Program-made: the position numbers and the translations under genes
Part shown: positions 5,546 to 12,980 of the stretch, in pieces
Position numbering within the stretch: the stretch's first letter is position 1
How the letters are laid out: every line of letters begins with the position of its first letter
Assembly: GCA_020697475.1 (NCBI GenBank)
Contig: JAJFMO010000013.1
Coordinates: 1 to 14,943, forward strand
Direction of reading: 5' to 3'
Length of the DNA stretch: 14,943 nucleotides
Source of the DNA: Paenibacillaceae bacterium
Lineage (GTDB): Bacteria; Bacillota; Bacilli; Paenibacillales; NBRC-103111
The notes under the pieces: model-generated
What the model was told of the DNA's origin: nothing
The model's input: only the letters and a program-made list of their open reading frames with translations
The model's database searches: none

Positions 5546-8169
5546 AATTTCGCACAAAGCTATATCTCGGTTTTGGGGCGATCTTGTTTTTGCTTTTGTT
5601 GATGTCGGCATATTACTATCTCATGTTAAGCAGGCTGAACGACAAAGCCAACGTGGTCGTCAAGGATAACTACGCCAAAGTCCAACTGGCCACTCAGATT
5701 CGCAAGGAAGTGGCGACGATCGACAAGGAAGCCGTCAGCTTGATCCTGTCGGATGATACGGGCGAGTTTCAGAAGCATCTGGAAACGATCAATTCCAATA
5801 AGTTTTCACTTAGCGAGAATTGGCAGACGCTCTCCGATACGGCTGACATGAACCTGCAGAAGTTGATGGCCGATACGACGGCGCAATTCACCTCGTATTC
5901 CAAAAGCTTGAGCCAAGTGATCGACATGTTGCAGAAGAAACAGGAGGATCAGGCGCGTAGTTTCTTGAGGACCGATACGAGCAGCAAACAAACGCAATTG
6001 TTCCTAAGCATCGATAAATTCGTGGAATATCATGAGAACATCATGGCGAAGACCCTGGACAGCGCGGAGAAGACGTATCGGGACACGATCCGGCTGCTGA
6101 CCTTGATGGTTCTGGCCATTGTGGTGTGCGGGGCAATTATCGCCGGCTGGGTGTTCCGCAGCGTGACGGGCAGTCTGCTGAAAGTATCCGAAGTGATGGA
6201 GCGGGTGGATTATGAGAACAGCGAGCAATTGCCGAGGCTCGATATGCCGGTTCAAGATGAGATCGGCAGGATCGCTTCTTCATTCAATCGAATGGCCGAA
6301 ACGCTGGAATACCACCGCGAGCAGGTCAACAGCCATGTCGAGGCGTTGAGGCTGCATAGCTTGCACAAAGCGAAAATCGCCGAGATTACTTCCATGTACC
6401 AAGGACTCAGGGATTTGTCCGAGTTGGCCGAGAAATTTCTTAGCGAGACCGCGCCGTTGCTCTCCGCGGGGTTTGCCGCGTTCTATGCCGTTCAGGACTA
6501 TCCTAGGCTGAGGAAGCTCGCGGCTTACGCAGGGGAGGGCGGCAACCCGGGCGTGAACGAGTTGATTGTCGGGGAGGGGCTGGTCGGCCAATGCGCGAAG
6601 GAAAACAAGCGGATTCTGCTGTCCGACATCCCGAATAATACGATTCGAATCATGTCGGGAATCGTCTCCGCGGCCCCTCGACACATATTGATGGAACCGG
6701 TCGCCTTCGAAGGGTTGGTCGTCGGGGTGATCGAATACGCCTCATTGACCGAATTTTCTCCAGATCAACTTGCGCTGCTCGACGAGCTGGCCGATACGTT
6801 AGGCATCGCGGTTAACAATATCCAAGGATTTATGCAAATCCAGAACTTGCTGAAAGACTCGCAGCAATTCACCGAGGAACTGCAATCGCAATCGGAAGAG
6901 ATGCAGCTGCAACAAGAGGAATTGCGCACCTTGAACGAGAAGCTCGAGGACAATAATCGCCAGCTGGTGCTCAGCTCGCAATACAAGTCCGAGTTTCTTG
7001 CCAACGTCTCGCATGAGCTGAGAACTCCGCTGAACAGCTTGCTTATTTTGGCCCAGATGCTTGCCGACAACCGCGAGGGCAATCTGTTGCCCAAACAGTT
7101 GGAGCATATTCGCACGATCCACTCTTCGGGCAAGGATCTGCTGTCGATCATTAACGAGATTCTCGACTTGTCGAAGATCGAGTCCGGCAAGATGACGCTG
7201 GTGTTCGAAGACGTGTCCATCAAGGAACTGGCCGACTTCGCCGATCGGCATTTCCGCCAGGAAGCGCTCAACAAGGGGATTGAGTTTGCCATTGATCTCG
7301 ATTCGGTTCTGGCCGGCGCCTCGATCCATACCGATATCCAGAAGCTGCAGCAAGTGGTGAAAAATCTGCTCGCCAACGCGATGAAGTTTACCGAGCGGGG
7401 GAAAGTCACTTTGTCGTTCCGCACGATCGAAGGAGATGATGTGAACCCGATGTTCGTGCCTCAGGCGGACGCGCAAATATTGGCGATTTCGGTGGCGGAC
7501 ACCGGGATCGGAATTTCCAAATCCAAACAACAGATTATCTTCGAAGCTTTCCAGCAGGCTGACGGAACGACGAGCCGCAAGTACGGAGGGACCGGGCTCG
7601 GATTGTCCATCTGCAAGGAGATTGCGGAACTGCTGGGCGGAGTGATCTCTGTGGACAGCGAGCTCGGTAAAGGCAGTACGTTCACCCTCTACTTGCCTCA
7701 CAGTACGGCGCGAGTGGTTACGCTTGGGTCACAGGAAGCCGCAGCGGCGATTGATACGATTCAGTCCAAGGTGAGAGACGGCATCCATGAGCAATTGGCC
7801 GGCAAGTCAATCTTGTTGGTGGACGACGATATGCGCAACATCTACGTTCTGATCACTGCTCTGGAGACGTACGGCATGCAAGTCGTCTTCGCGGAGAACG
7901 GCCAGGAAGCGATTGATTTATTGGAAAGGACGCCGGAGATCGACCTGATTTTGATGGATATTATGATGCCGACGATGGACGGGTTTGAAGCGATCAAGAA
8001 AATCCGCGGACAGGAACCGTTTGCCCGATTGCCGATCATTGCACTGACTGCCAAAGCGATGAAGAACGATCGTGAAGCATGCATCGAGGCGGGAGCCAAC
8101 GATTACATCAGCAAACCGATACAACTGGAGCAATTGTTGTCGTTAATGACGGTATGGCTTCATCGGTAG
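5542..8169 (+). CDS. Hybrid histidine kinase: 4HB sensor, HAMP, GAF, HisKA, HATPase, REC
   Basis: 875 residues. TM1 (about 9-28), an extracellular helical region like the four-helix-bundle sensor of chemoreceptors (about 30-180), TM2 (about 183-205), HAMP (about 205-258), GAF (about 290-425), a Glu/Gln-rich coiled coil (about 430-480), HisKA with SHELRTPLN (His491), HATPase with N-box KNLLANAMKF (607-616), G1 DTGIGI (653-658) and G2 GGTGLGLSI (682-690), and a C-terminal receiver with VDDD (760-763), LILMDIMMP (acceptor Asp806) and Lys858. It should pass phosphate from His491 to Asp806. The GTG start at 5542 overlaps the phosphatase stop as GTGA and follows a GGGGGG-rich ribosome binding site. 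The 4HB input is typical of MCPs, and the next gene is an MCP-type methyltransferase. No DNA-binding output is present. Confidence 0.95.
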   Translation: MKFRTKLYLGFGAILFLLLLMSAYYYLMLSRLNDKANVVVKDNYAKVQLATQIRKEVATIDKEAVSLILSDDTGEFQKHLETINSNKFSLSENWQTLSDTADMNLQKLMADTTAQFTSYSKSLSQVIDMLQKKQEDQARSFLRTDTSSKQTQLFLSIDKFVEYHENIMAKTLDSAEKTYRDTIRLLTLMVLAIVVCGAIIAGWVFRSVTGSLLKVSEVMERVDYENSEQLPRLDMPVQDEIGRIASSFNRMAETLEYHREQVNSHVEALRLHSLHKAKIAEITSMYQGLRDLSELAEKFLSETAPLLSAGFAAFYAVQDYPRLRKLAAYAGEGGNPGVNELIVGEGLVGQCAKENKRILLSDIPNNTIRIMSGIVSAAPRHILMEPVAFEGLVVGVIEYASLTEFSPDQLALLDELADTLGIAVNNIQGFMQIQNLLKDSQQFTEELQSQSEEMQLQQEELRTLNEKLEDNNRQLVLSSQYKSEFLANVSHELRTPLNSLLILAQMLADNREGNLLPKQLEHIRTIHSSGKDLLSIINEILDLSKIESGKMTLVFEDVSIKELADFADRHFRQEALNKGIEFAIDLDSVLAGASIHTDIQKLQQVVKNLLANAMKFTERGKVTLSFRTIEGDDVNPMFVPQADAQILAISVADTGIGISKSKQQIIFEAFQQADGTTSRKYGGTGLGLSICKEIAELLGGVISVDSELGKGSTFTLYLPHSTARVVTLGSQEAAAAIDTIQSKVRDGIHEQLAGKSILLVDDDMRNIYVLITALETYGMQVVFAENGQEAIDLLERTPEIDLILMDIMMPTMDGFEAIKKIRGQEPFARLPIIALTAKAMKNDREACIEAGANDYISKPIQLEQLLSLMTVWLHR

Positions 8170-8184
8170 AACGGGTGGGAGAAC

Positions 8185-9093
8185 ATGGGACCAGTACTGG
8201 GGAAGGAATGCAGCCCCCTGGAAAGATTGGAAATATCGCTGTTGCTGGAAGGGATTTTTCAACACTACGGCTACGATTTTCGCAACTATTCGTTTCCTTA
8301 TACGCGGCGCCGGATATGGCATCGGATTGTTTCGGAGGATCTGCGGAACGTCTCGGAGCTGCTCGGCAGGGTGTTGCGGGACGCCCAACTGATGGACAGG
8401 CTGTTCGAAGACTTATCCATCCATGTGACGGAAATGTTTCGCGATCCCAGCTTCTTCCTCGCCTTCCGCGAGCAAGGCATCCCCTTGTTGCGAGATCTGC
8501 CGTACGTACGGATTTGGCATGCCGGCTGCTCGACCGGAGAAGAAGCGTATTCGATGGCCATCCTGTTGCATGAAGAAGGACTGCTGGAGAAAGTCCGCAT
8601 CTATGCGACGGATATTAACCAGCGCCATCTAGAGAAAGCGAAGAAGGGCTTATTTCCCTTATCCCGAATGCAGCAATATACGAAAAATTATTTGCAATCC
8701 GGAGGAGCCAAAGCGTTCTCTGAATATTATTCGGTTAGGCAGTCGCGGGTGGCGTTCAGTTCCTATCTTTCGGACGCTATGGTCTTCTCTCAGCACAATT
8801 TGGCGACCGATCATTCTTTCAACGAGTTTCAAGTGATTATTTGCCGCAATGTGCTGATTTATTTCAATGAGACGCTGCAGCAACGGGTGATGCGGCTGTT
8901 CGATTCCAGCCTGGCGCCTAACGGATTTCTCGGACTGGGAAGCAAAGAGGGGTTAATTCATCAAATCCGCTATAGCGATTACGAGACGATCAACGCGAAA
9001 GAGAAAATATATCGTAAAGGTGAAATAAAGGATCGCGGAAAGGGATTTTTGACGAATGAACAATACCAAAATCATGATCGTAGACGATCATAA
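8185..9093 (+). CDS. cheR: CheR-type protein-glutamate methyltransferase
   Basis: 302 residues, cytoplasmic, SAM-dependent. The N-terminal helical CheR domain (about 12-75) contains FPYTRRRIWHRI; the methyltransferase domain has VTEMFRDPSFF (81-91), SAM motif I HAGCSTGEEAYSMA (112-125), ATDIN (141-145) and ICRNVLIYF (219-227). Length is normal and all key motifs are present. ATG at 8185 follows GGGAG and lies 15 nt after the hybrid kinase. No CheB methylesterase, MCP or CheA/W gene is in the window. In such settings CheR may modify a sensor kinase rather than a chemoreceptor; the 4HB-HAMP kinase just upstream is the obvious candidate (inference). Its C-terminal tail overlaps the next gene by 38 bp in another frame. 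Confidence 0.95.
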   Translation: MGPVLGKECSPLERLEISLLLEGIFQHYGYDFRNYSFPYTRRRIWHRIVSEDLRNVSELLGRVLRDAQLMDRLFEDLSIHVTEMFRDPSFFLAFREQGIPLLRDLPYVRIWHAGCSTGEEAYSMAILLHEEGLLEKVRIYATDINQRHLEKAKKGLFPLSRMQQYTKNYLQSGGAKAFSEYYSVRQSRVAFSSYLSDAMVFSQHNLATDHSFNEFQVIICRNVLIYFNETLQQRVMRLFDSSLAPNGFLGLGSKEGLIHQIRYSDYETINAKEKIYRKGEIKDRGKGFLTNEQYQNHDRRRS

Positions 9094-10969
9094 GGAAAAT
9101 TTGCTCGCGCTCGAAGCGGCCCTTTCTTCCCTGAATTACGAGATGGTCAGCATGAGATCCGGCGAGGATGCCCTCAGGTATTTGCTCAAAGAAGATATCC
9201 GCGATATCGCGGTCATTCTGCTTGACGTGCAGATGCCGGGCATCAACGGCTTTGAAACCGCCCAATTGATCAAGGCGCGGGAAAATTCGCGGGAAATCCC
9301 GATTATATTCATCACAGCCATCAGTAAGTCGATCGAAAACGTGTTGCAAGGATACGGAGTCGGTTCGGTCGACTACTTGTTTAAACCGTTCCATCCCGAA
9401 TTGTTGAAGTTGAAAGTTGAAGCGTTCGTTAAACTGCATCATTATCACACGGAAATTCGCACCCAGGGTGAGGCGCTGCTCAAGCGGACGTCGGAGCTGG
9501 AAGAAGCGAACAATCAGCTCGCCCGCTCGGAAGCGATCGCCCGGATGATCGCCGAGACGTCTATCGACACCGTGCTCATCCTGAACGATTCGGCTCACAT
9601 TCTGAAAGCGAACGAGGCAGCCGTCAAGATGCTGGGGTATTCGCCCACAGAACTGAACGGACGGTGTATCGGGGAGGTTTTGCCGGAATTGGTCGATCCC
9701 CGTGATAAGGTCTGTTTGCAGACGTTGATCGAGAATGCTGCGGCCGGGAAAATTTTAGAAGGACAGGCGGTTCGCAAGGATGGATCCCGATTTTACGCCG
9801 ATTACCAGCTTGGCGAGGACATGGTGCAGGGGCGGCGGTTCTATGTGTGCTCAATCCGCGATGTGACCGAGCGGAAGCTGCAGCTCGATCTTCTGGAGAA
9901 GAAGGTGTTGGAGCGCACCGAGGAACTCAGGCAATCGAACGAACGGTTGAAGAAGTCCCAGGAGCGGTTTAAGAAGATGTTCACCTCCAGCCCATGCCTG
10001 ACAGCCATTTATCGGTTGAAGGATTTGCAGCTGGTCGACGTGAACGAAAGCTGGAAGTCGCATACCGGATTCAGCATCGCGGATTCCTATCAGAAGTCCG
10101 ATTTCATGGAGATCAAGAAGGCGGAGCCGACGGACGGTGAGCCGTACCAGTTGGGGCAAGTGTATCGCAACTTGAAAATTACATACAAAACAAAGGATAA
10201 GCAGCTGCGTGACGGGCTGCTTTCCAGCGAGATTATCGAAATCGACGATGAAAAATGCCTGCTTCAGGTTATCGTCGACGTGACGGAGAAGGTGCGGTAC
10301 GAGAAGGAGATGACCCGGTTCGATCAGTTGACATTGGTCGGAGAGATGGCAGCCGGGATCGCTCACGAGATTCGCAATCCGATGACGACGATTCGTGGTT
10401 TTCTACAGATGTGGCGCAAGGAAGGCGGCAGCATGTCTCCCGATTTTGTCGACATTATGCTGGGCGAGCTCGATCGGGCGAACGGGATTATTACCGAATA
10501 TTTGTCGCTCGCGAAGAATAAGTCGTCGCACCGCGAGACGAAGCAGATTAACTCGATGATCGAGTCGCTGTTCCCGCTCATCCAGGCGGAAGCGCTGATG
10601 ACCGGCAAGGATGTGAAGATCGAGTGCGGTGCTTGCAAGGAGATGCTGCTCGACGAGATGGAAATTCGCCAGATGATTCTCAATCTGTCGATTAACGGCT
10701 TGGAAGCGATGGACATGGGCGGGGTACTGAAGATTCGCACGTTTGAAGAAGAAGGATGCAACGTGCTGGAGATTATTGATCAGGGCTGCGGGATCAACGA
10801 GGAATATTTGCGCAAGCTGGGAACGCCGTTCTTCACGACGAAGGAGAAGGGGACCGGGCTCGGGCTGGCGGTGTGCTACAGCATCGCCGCCAGGCACAAC
10901 GCCACGATCGACGTGAACAGCGGTGCAGGCGGCACGGTGTTCAGCATTCGTTTCGCGTTGGATGCGTAG
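9056..10969 (+). CDS. Receiver-PAS-PAS histidine kinase of sporulation-kinase type
   Basis: 637 residues, no membrane segment. An N-terminal receiver (1-125) with VDD (9-11), LLDVQMP (acceptor Asp57) and Lys110 is followed by a coiled linker, PAS 1 (about 160-275), a second coil, PAS 2 (about 305-412), HisKA with LVGEMAAGIAHEIRNP (His437), and HATPase with N-box ILNLSINGLEAM (Asn543, Asn547), G1 DQGCGI (575-580) and G2 KGTGLGLAV (598-606). The H-box and following MTTIRGFLQ closely resemble the KinA-KinE sporulation kinases of Bacillus, which feed Spo0F, but receiver and kinase are fused here. The receiver could take phosphate from the two upstream kinases and gate this one (inference). ATG at 9056 lies inside the end of cheR. 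The nearest purine-rich block (GGAAAGGG) is unusually far away, so translation may be coupled to cheR. Confidence 0.95.
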   Translation: MNNTKIMIVDDHKENLLALEAALSSLNYEMVSMRSGEDALRYLLKEDIRDIAVILLDVQMPGINGFETAQLIKARENSREIPIIFITAISKSIENVLQGYGVGSVDYLFKPFHPELLKLKVEAFVKLHHYHTEIRTQGEALLKRTSELEEANNQLARSEAIARMIAETSIDTVLILNDSAHILKANEAAVKMLGYSPTELNGRCIGEVLPELVDPRDKVCLQTLIENAAAGKILEGQAVRKDGSRFYADYQLGEDMVQGRRFYVCSIRDVTERKLQLDLLEKKVLERTEELRQSNERLKKSQERFKKMFTSSPCLTAIYRLKDLQLVDVNESWKSHTGFSIADSYQKSDFMEIKKAEPTDGEPYQLGQVYRNLKITYKTKDKQLRDGLLSSEIIEIDDEKCLLQVIVDVTEKVRYEKEMTRFDQLTLVGEMAAGIAHEIRNPMTTIRGFLQMWRKEGGSMSPDFVDIMLGELDRANGIITEYLSLAKNKSSHRETKQINSMIESLFPLIQAEALMTGKDVKIECGACKEMLLDEMEIRQMILNLSINGLEAMDMGGVLKIRTFEEEGCNVLEIIDQGCGINEEYLRKLGTPFFTTKEKGTGLGLAVCYSIAARHNATIDVNSGAGGTVFSIRFALDA

Positions 10970-11023
10970 GTGTGCGGCGCTGGCGGTGCAGATTGGGAAA
11001 CCGTCGTAACTTATATCGGGCCG

Positions 11024-11152
11024 TTTAGTTGCGGTTAGCCGAATTGCGGAGCTTCCGTGATCCGAATTGCGTGATTTAGTTAGGATTTTCCGAATTGCGG
11101 GGCTCCCGCGAGTCGTTTTTCGTATTTTAGTTGCGGTTTCCATAATTACAGG
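11024..11152. repeat. Second 51-bp intergenic hairpin repeat (2.5 copies)
   Basis: Units begin with TTTAGTT at 11024, 11075 and 11126, exactly 51 bp apart; the third stops at about 11152, running into the coaW ribosome binding site. Copy 1 holds GCGGA-GCT-TCCGT and copy 2 holds GCGGG-GCT-CCCGC in the same place, so both arms changed together and pairing is kept. A smaller dyad just before (CGG-TTAG-CCG in copy 1, GGA-TTT-TCC in copy 2) also keeps pairing. The sequence differs from the array at 1-372 though the period is the same. It fills most of the 196-bp gap between the last kinase and coaW. I see no clear terminator or promoter in that gap. Confidence 0.82.
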
Positions 11153-11156
11153 GAGG
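11151..11156 (+). promoter_or_regulatory. Ribosome binding site that fixes the TTG start of coaW
   Basis: GGGAGG lies 9 nt before the TTG at 11166. The open frame extends upstream to at least 11067 without a stop, but that part runs through the 51-bp repeats. The family-typical GIDAGGT motif begins eight residues after this TTG. Confidence 0.75.
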
Positions 11157-11165
11157 TTTGTTCGT

Positions 11166-12113
11166 TTGAAGCAGGGCGGTTGTGTAGGAATCGATGCGGG
11201 AGGCACGTTGATTAAGTTGGCATACATCGCTGGCGAGGCAATGGTAATGAAAAGGTACGCTGCGGATGATATTCATAAAGCTGTGGAGTTTGTCGAGGGG
11301 AAGTTCCCTGGCGCCCAATTATGTATTACCGGCGGCAAAAGTTTGCTCATGCAGTCATTATTTGCTCGCGAAGCGCGCATGCTGGTGGAGTTCGAGGCAA
11401 CTTGCTCGGGGGTGCGCTATCTTCTGGAGAGGGCGGGCTTGCCGTTTGAGTCGTTCGTGCTGACGAACGTCGGCACCGGCACCTCGATCCATCACGTGAC
11501 GAGCGGGGGGCATAGCCGAATCGGCGGAACCGGCGTGGGCGGCGGGACGTTGCTCGGCTTGTCCGCTTTGTTGACCGGCATCGCTGATTACAGCGAAATC
11601 GTGAGCCGGTCGCGACAAGGCTCGCGGGAGACGATCGACCTGAAGGTCAGCCACATCTACGAAGGAGCCGAACCGCCGATCTCGGGCGATTTGACCGCCA
11701 GCAATTTCGGCCGTGTGTTGCGAATGGGTCAGGATCAAGGGGAGTTTGGCGGCAAGGAACGCTCCACAAGTTCGGCAAGTACGGCGGGGGGCAAAGGCAA
11801 GGAGGCCGGAATGCAGGCAAACGGCGCCCCGGCTACCGCCAACGTCCCTGGTCATGGCGTCGACGATCTGCTGGCCTCCGTCGTCGGGCTGGTTGGCGAG
11901 ACCGTCGCCACATCCAGCGTACTCGCCGCAGGCCAATGCGGAGCCTCCACCGTCGTATATATCGGCTCCTCCTTTGTCGACAATCCGCTGCTAGCGCAAA
12001 TTGTCTCCGACTACACGAGGTTGCGTGGCGCGGAGCCGGTCATGCTCCAAGACGGCGCGTTCAGCGGCGCGATCGGCGCCTTGCAAGCGTTGCGGGAGTT
12101 GCCGGCGGTCTAG
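11166..12113 (+). CDS. coaW: Type II pantothenate kinase
   Basis: 315 residues, cytoplasmic. It phosphorylates pantothenate with ATP, the first step of coenzyme A synthesis. It has the acetate/sugar kinase fold: phosphate loop GIDAGGTLIKL (8-18), catalytic-region VEFEAT (74-79, Glu75 the likely base by eye alignment), TNVGTGTSIHH (100-110), the glycine-rich RIGGTGVGGGTLLGLS (118-133) and the C-terminal VVYIGSSF and DGAFSGAIGAL. Type II enzymes from staphylococci and bacilli are about 265-275 residues. The excess is largely a Gly/Ser/Ala-rich segment of about 45 residues (187-231) between TASNFGRV and DDLLASVVG. The start is TTG with a good ribosome binding site; starts further upstream would add repeat-encoded sequence. 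It is convergent with the Nudix gene, with 22 bp between stops and no obvious terminator. Confidence 0.93.
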   Translation: MKQGGCVGIDAGGTLIKLAYIAGEAMVMKRYAADDIHKAVEFVEGKFPGAQLCITGGKSLLMQSLFAREARMLVEFEATCSGVRYLLERAGLPFESFVLTNVGTGTSIHHVTSGGHSRIGGTGVGGGTLLGLSALLTGIADYSEIVSRSRQGSRETIDLKVSHIYEGAEPPISGDLTASNFGRVLRMGQDQGEFGGKERSTSSASTAGGKGKEAGMQANGAPATANVPGHGVDDLLASVVGLVGETVATSSVLAAGQCGASTVVYIGSSFVDNPLLAQIVSDYTRLRGAEPVMLQDGAFSGAIGALQALRELPAV

Positions 12114-12135
12114 CAAACAAAACAAGATGTAAACA

Positions 12136-12834
12136 CTATGTACCAAGTTGATTCCAAACTTCCAGCGCACTGAGCAGTGCATGGGTATCCCGCCGCCGAC
12201 CGCGCATGTTCGTGGTCAATTGGATCAACTCAAACGCTTCATCGGGATGAACCCATTTGACGGCTTCTGTTTCATCATCGTGTTCGGTTACGTGTCCTGT
12301 GGGTTTCATTAAATAGTAAAATGTCGTGCAAGTGTCCGACGTGAACGTCCCAGGAATAGGAGCGACGATCTCGGATTCGCAGCCGGTCTCTTCCCACACT
12401 TCCCTGAGCGCGGTTTCCTCCGGAGATCGATCCTCTGCCTCTTGTCCCCCTTTGGCAAACGTCCAGACGTAGCCGCCCCAATGGTTAGTCGGGCTTCTGA
12501 GCAGCACTTCCCCCTTCTCGTTAAAGACAATTCCGCCGTACGCGACATCTTTATCACCGTGACCTGCACTACCGCTTTCTTGATGGTTCATCCTGTGTTC
12601 CCACTCAAGTTCTGCCTCAATCCGATCATTATCCATGTGAAAATCATCAAATTCCGTAATCCCCAGTTTTTCTTTGATTTTTCGTAAATCTTCAGCCATA
12701 TTCTTGTTCTTTTGATATGTAATCCAGACTAACCCATAGATAAGAGCTGCAATGACAGTCCCTCCATACGGGCCTGTCACGAATGATACCAGACCTGCCA
12801 GAATGACGACGATAATGAATTCGAAAAAGGCCAC
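12136..12834 (-). CDS. Membrane-anchored Nudix hydrolase
   Basis: 232 residues. Two hydrophobic segments (about 5-20 and 24-40, with a GPYGGT turn between) are followed by a charged helix LRKIKEKLGITEFDDF (50-65) and a Nudix domain (about 95-230). The Nudix box is present at 130-152 as G-x5-R-x7-REVWEETGC. The catalytic REVWEE (144-149) is intact, but the usual first glutamate is Arg136 (codon CGA). The domain should cleave a nucleoside-diphosphate-linked substrate on the cytoplasmic face; the substrate is not readable. The N-terminal part resembles small two-helix membrane proteins of paenibacilli as I recall them, so this may be a fusion. The GTG start at 12834 is supported by GAGAGGGG 9 nt upstream. 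I find no convincing promoter in the 146 bp before it, where the terminator of the gene upstream lies. Confidence 0.88.
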   Translation of the reverse strand: MAFFEFIIVVILAGLVSFVTGPYGGTVIAALIYGLVWITYQKNKNMAEDLRKIKEKLGITEFDDFHMDNDRIEAELEWEHRMNHQESGSAGHGDKDVAYGGIVFNEKGEVLLRSPTNHWGGYVWTFAKGGQEAEDRSPEETALREVWEETGCESEIVAPIPGTFTSDTCTTFYYLMKPTGHVTEHDDETEAVKWVHPDEAFELIQLTTNMRGRRRDTHALLSALEVWNQLGT

Positions 12835-12915
12835 AAACTACGTCCCCTCTCCAACATTACAAACCAGTATTTCCTTAAGCCTACCATAAACTTCTTCCAT
12901 GAGGCTACAAACCAA

Positions 12916-12970
12916 CCTTAACAAAATAAACAAGCCAAACCGCAAGCTCTTAAGAAGCTTGCGATTTGGC
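12916..12970 (-). terminator. Intrinsic terminator of the small gene at 12981-13382
   Basis: Arms GCCAAA-C-CGCAAGCT (12934-12948) and AGCTTGCG-A-TTTGGC (12956-12970) form a 14-bp stem with one mismatch and a 7-nt loop. Read on the minus strand the stem is followed by TTGTTTATTTTGTTAAGG, a T-rich tail. It begins 11 nt after the minus-strand stop codon at 12981, so it ends that transcript and insulates the Nudix gene. Confidence 0.88.
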
Positions 12971-12980
12971 CAATCAACCT

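Noticed and set aside
11067..11165. Upstream extension of coaW to 11067
   Set aside because: It would translate the 51-bp repeats, has no ribosome binding site, and adds 33 residues not seen in the family. TTG 11166 has GGGAGG at 9 nt.
12100..12140. Bidirectional terminator between coaW and the Nudix gene
   Set aside because: No inverted repeat with a T-run is visible in the 22-bp gap or its immediate flanks.
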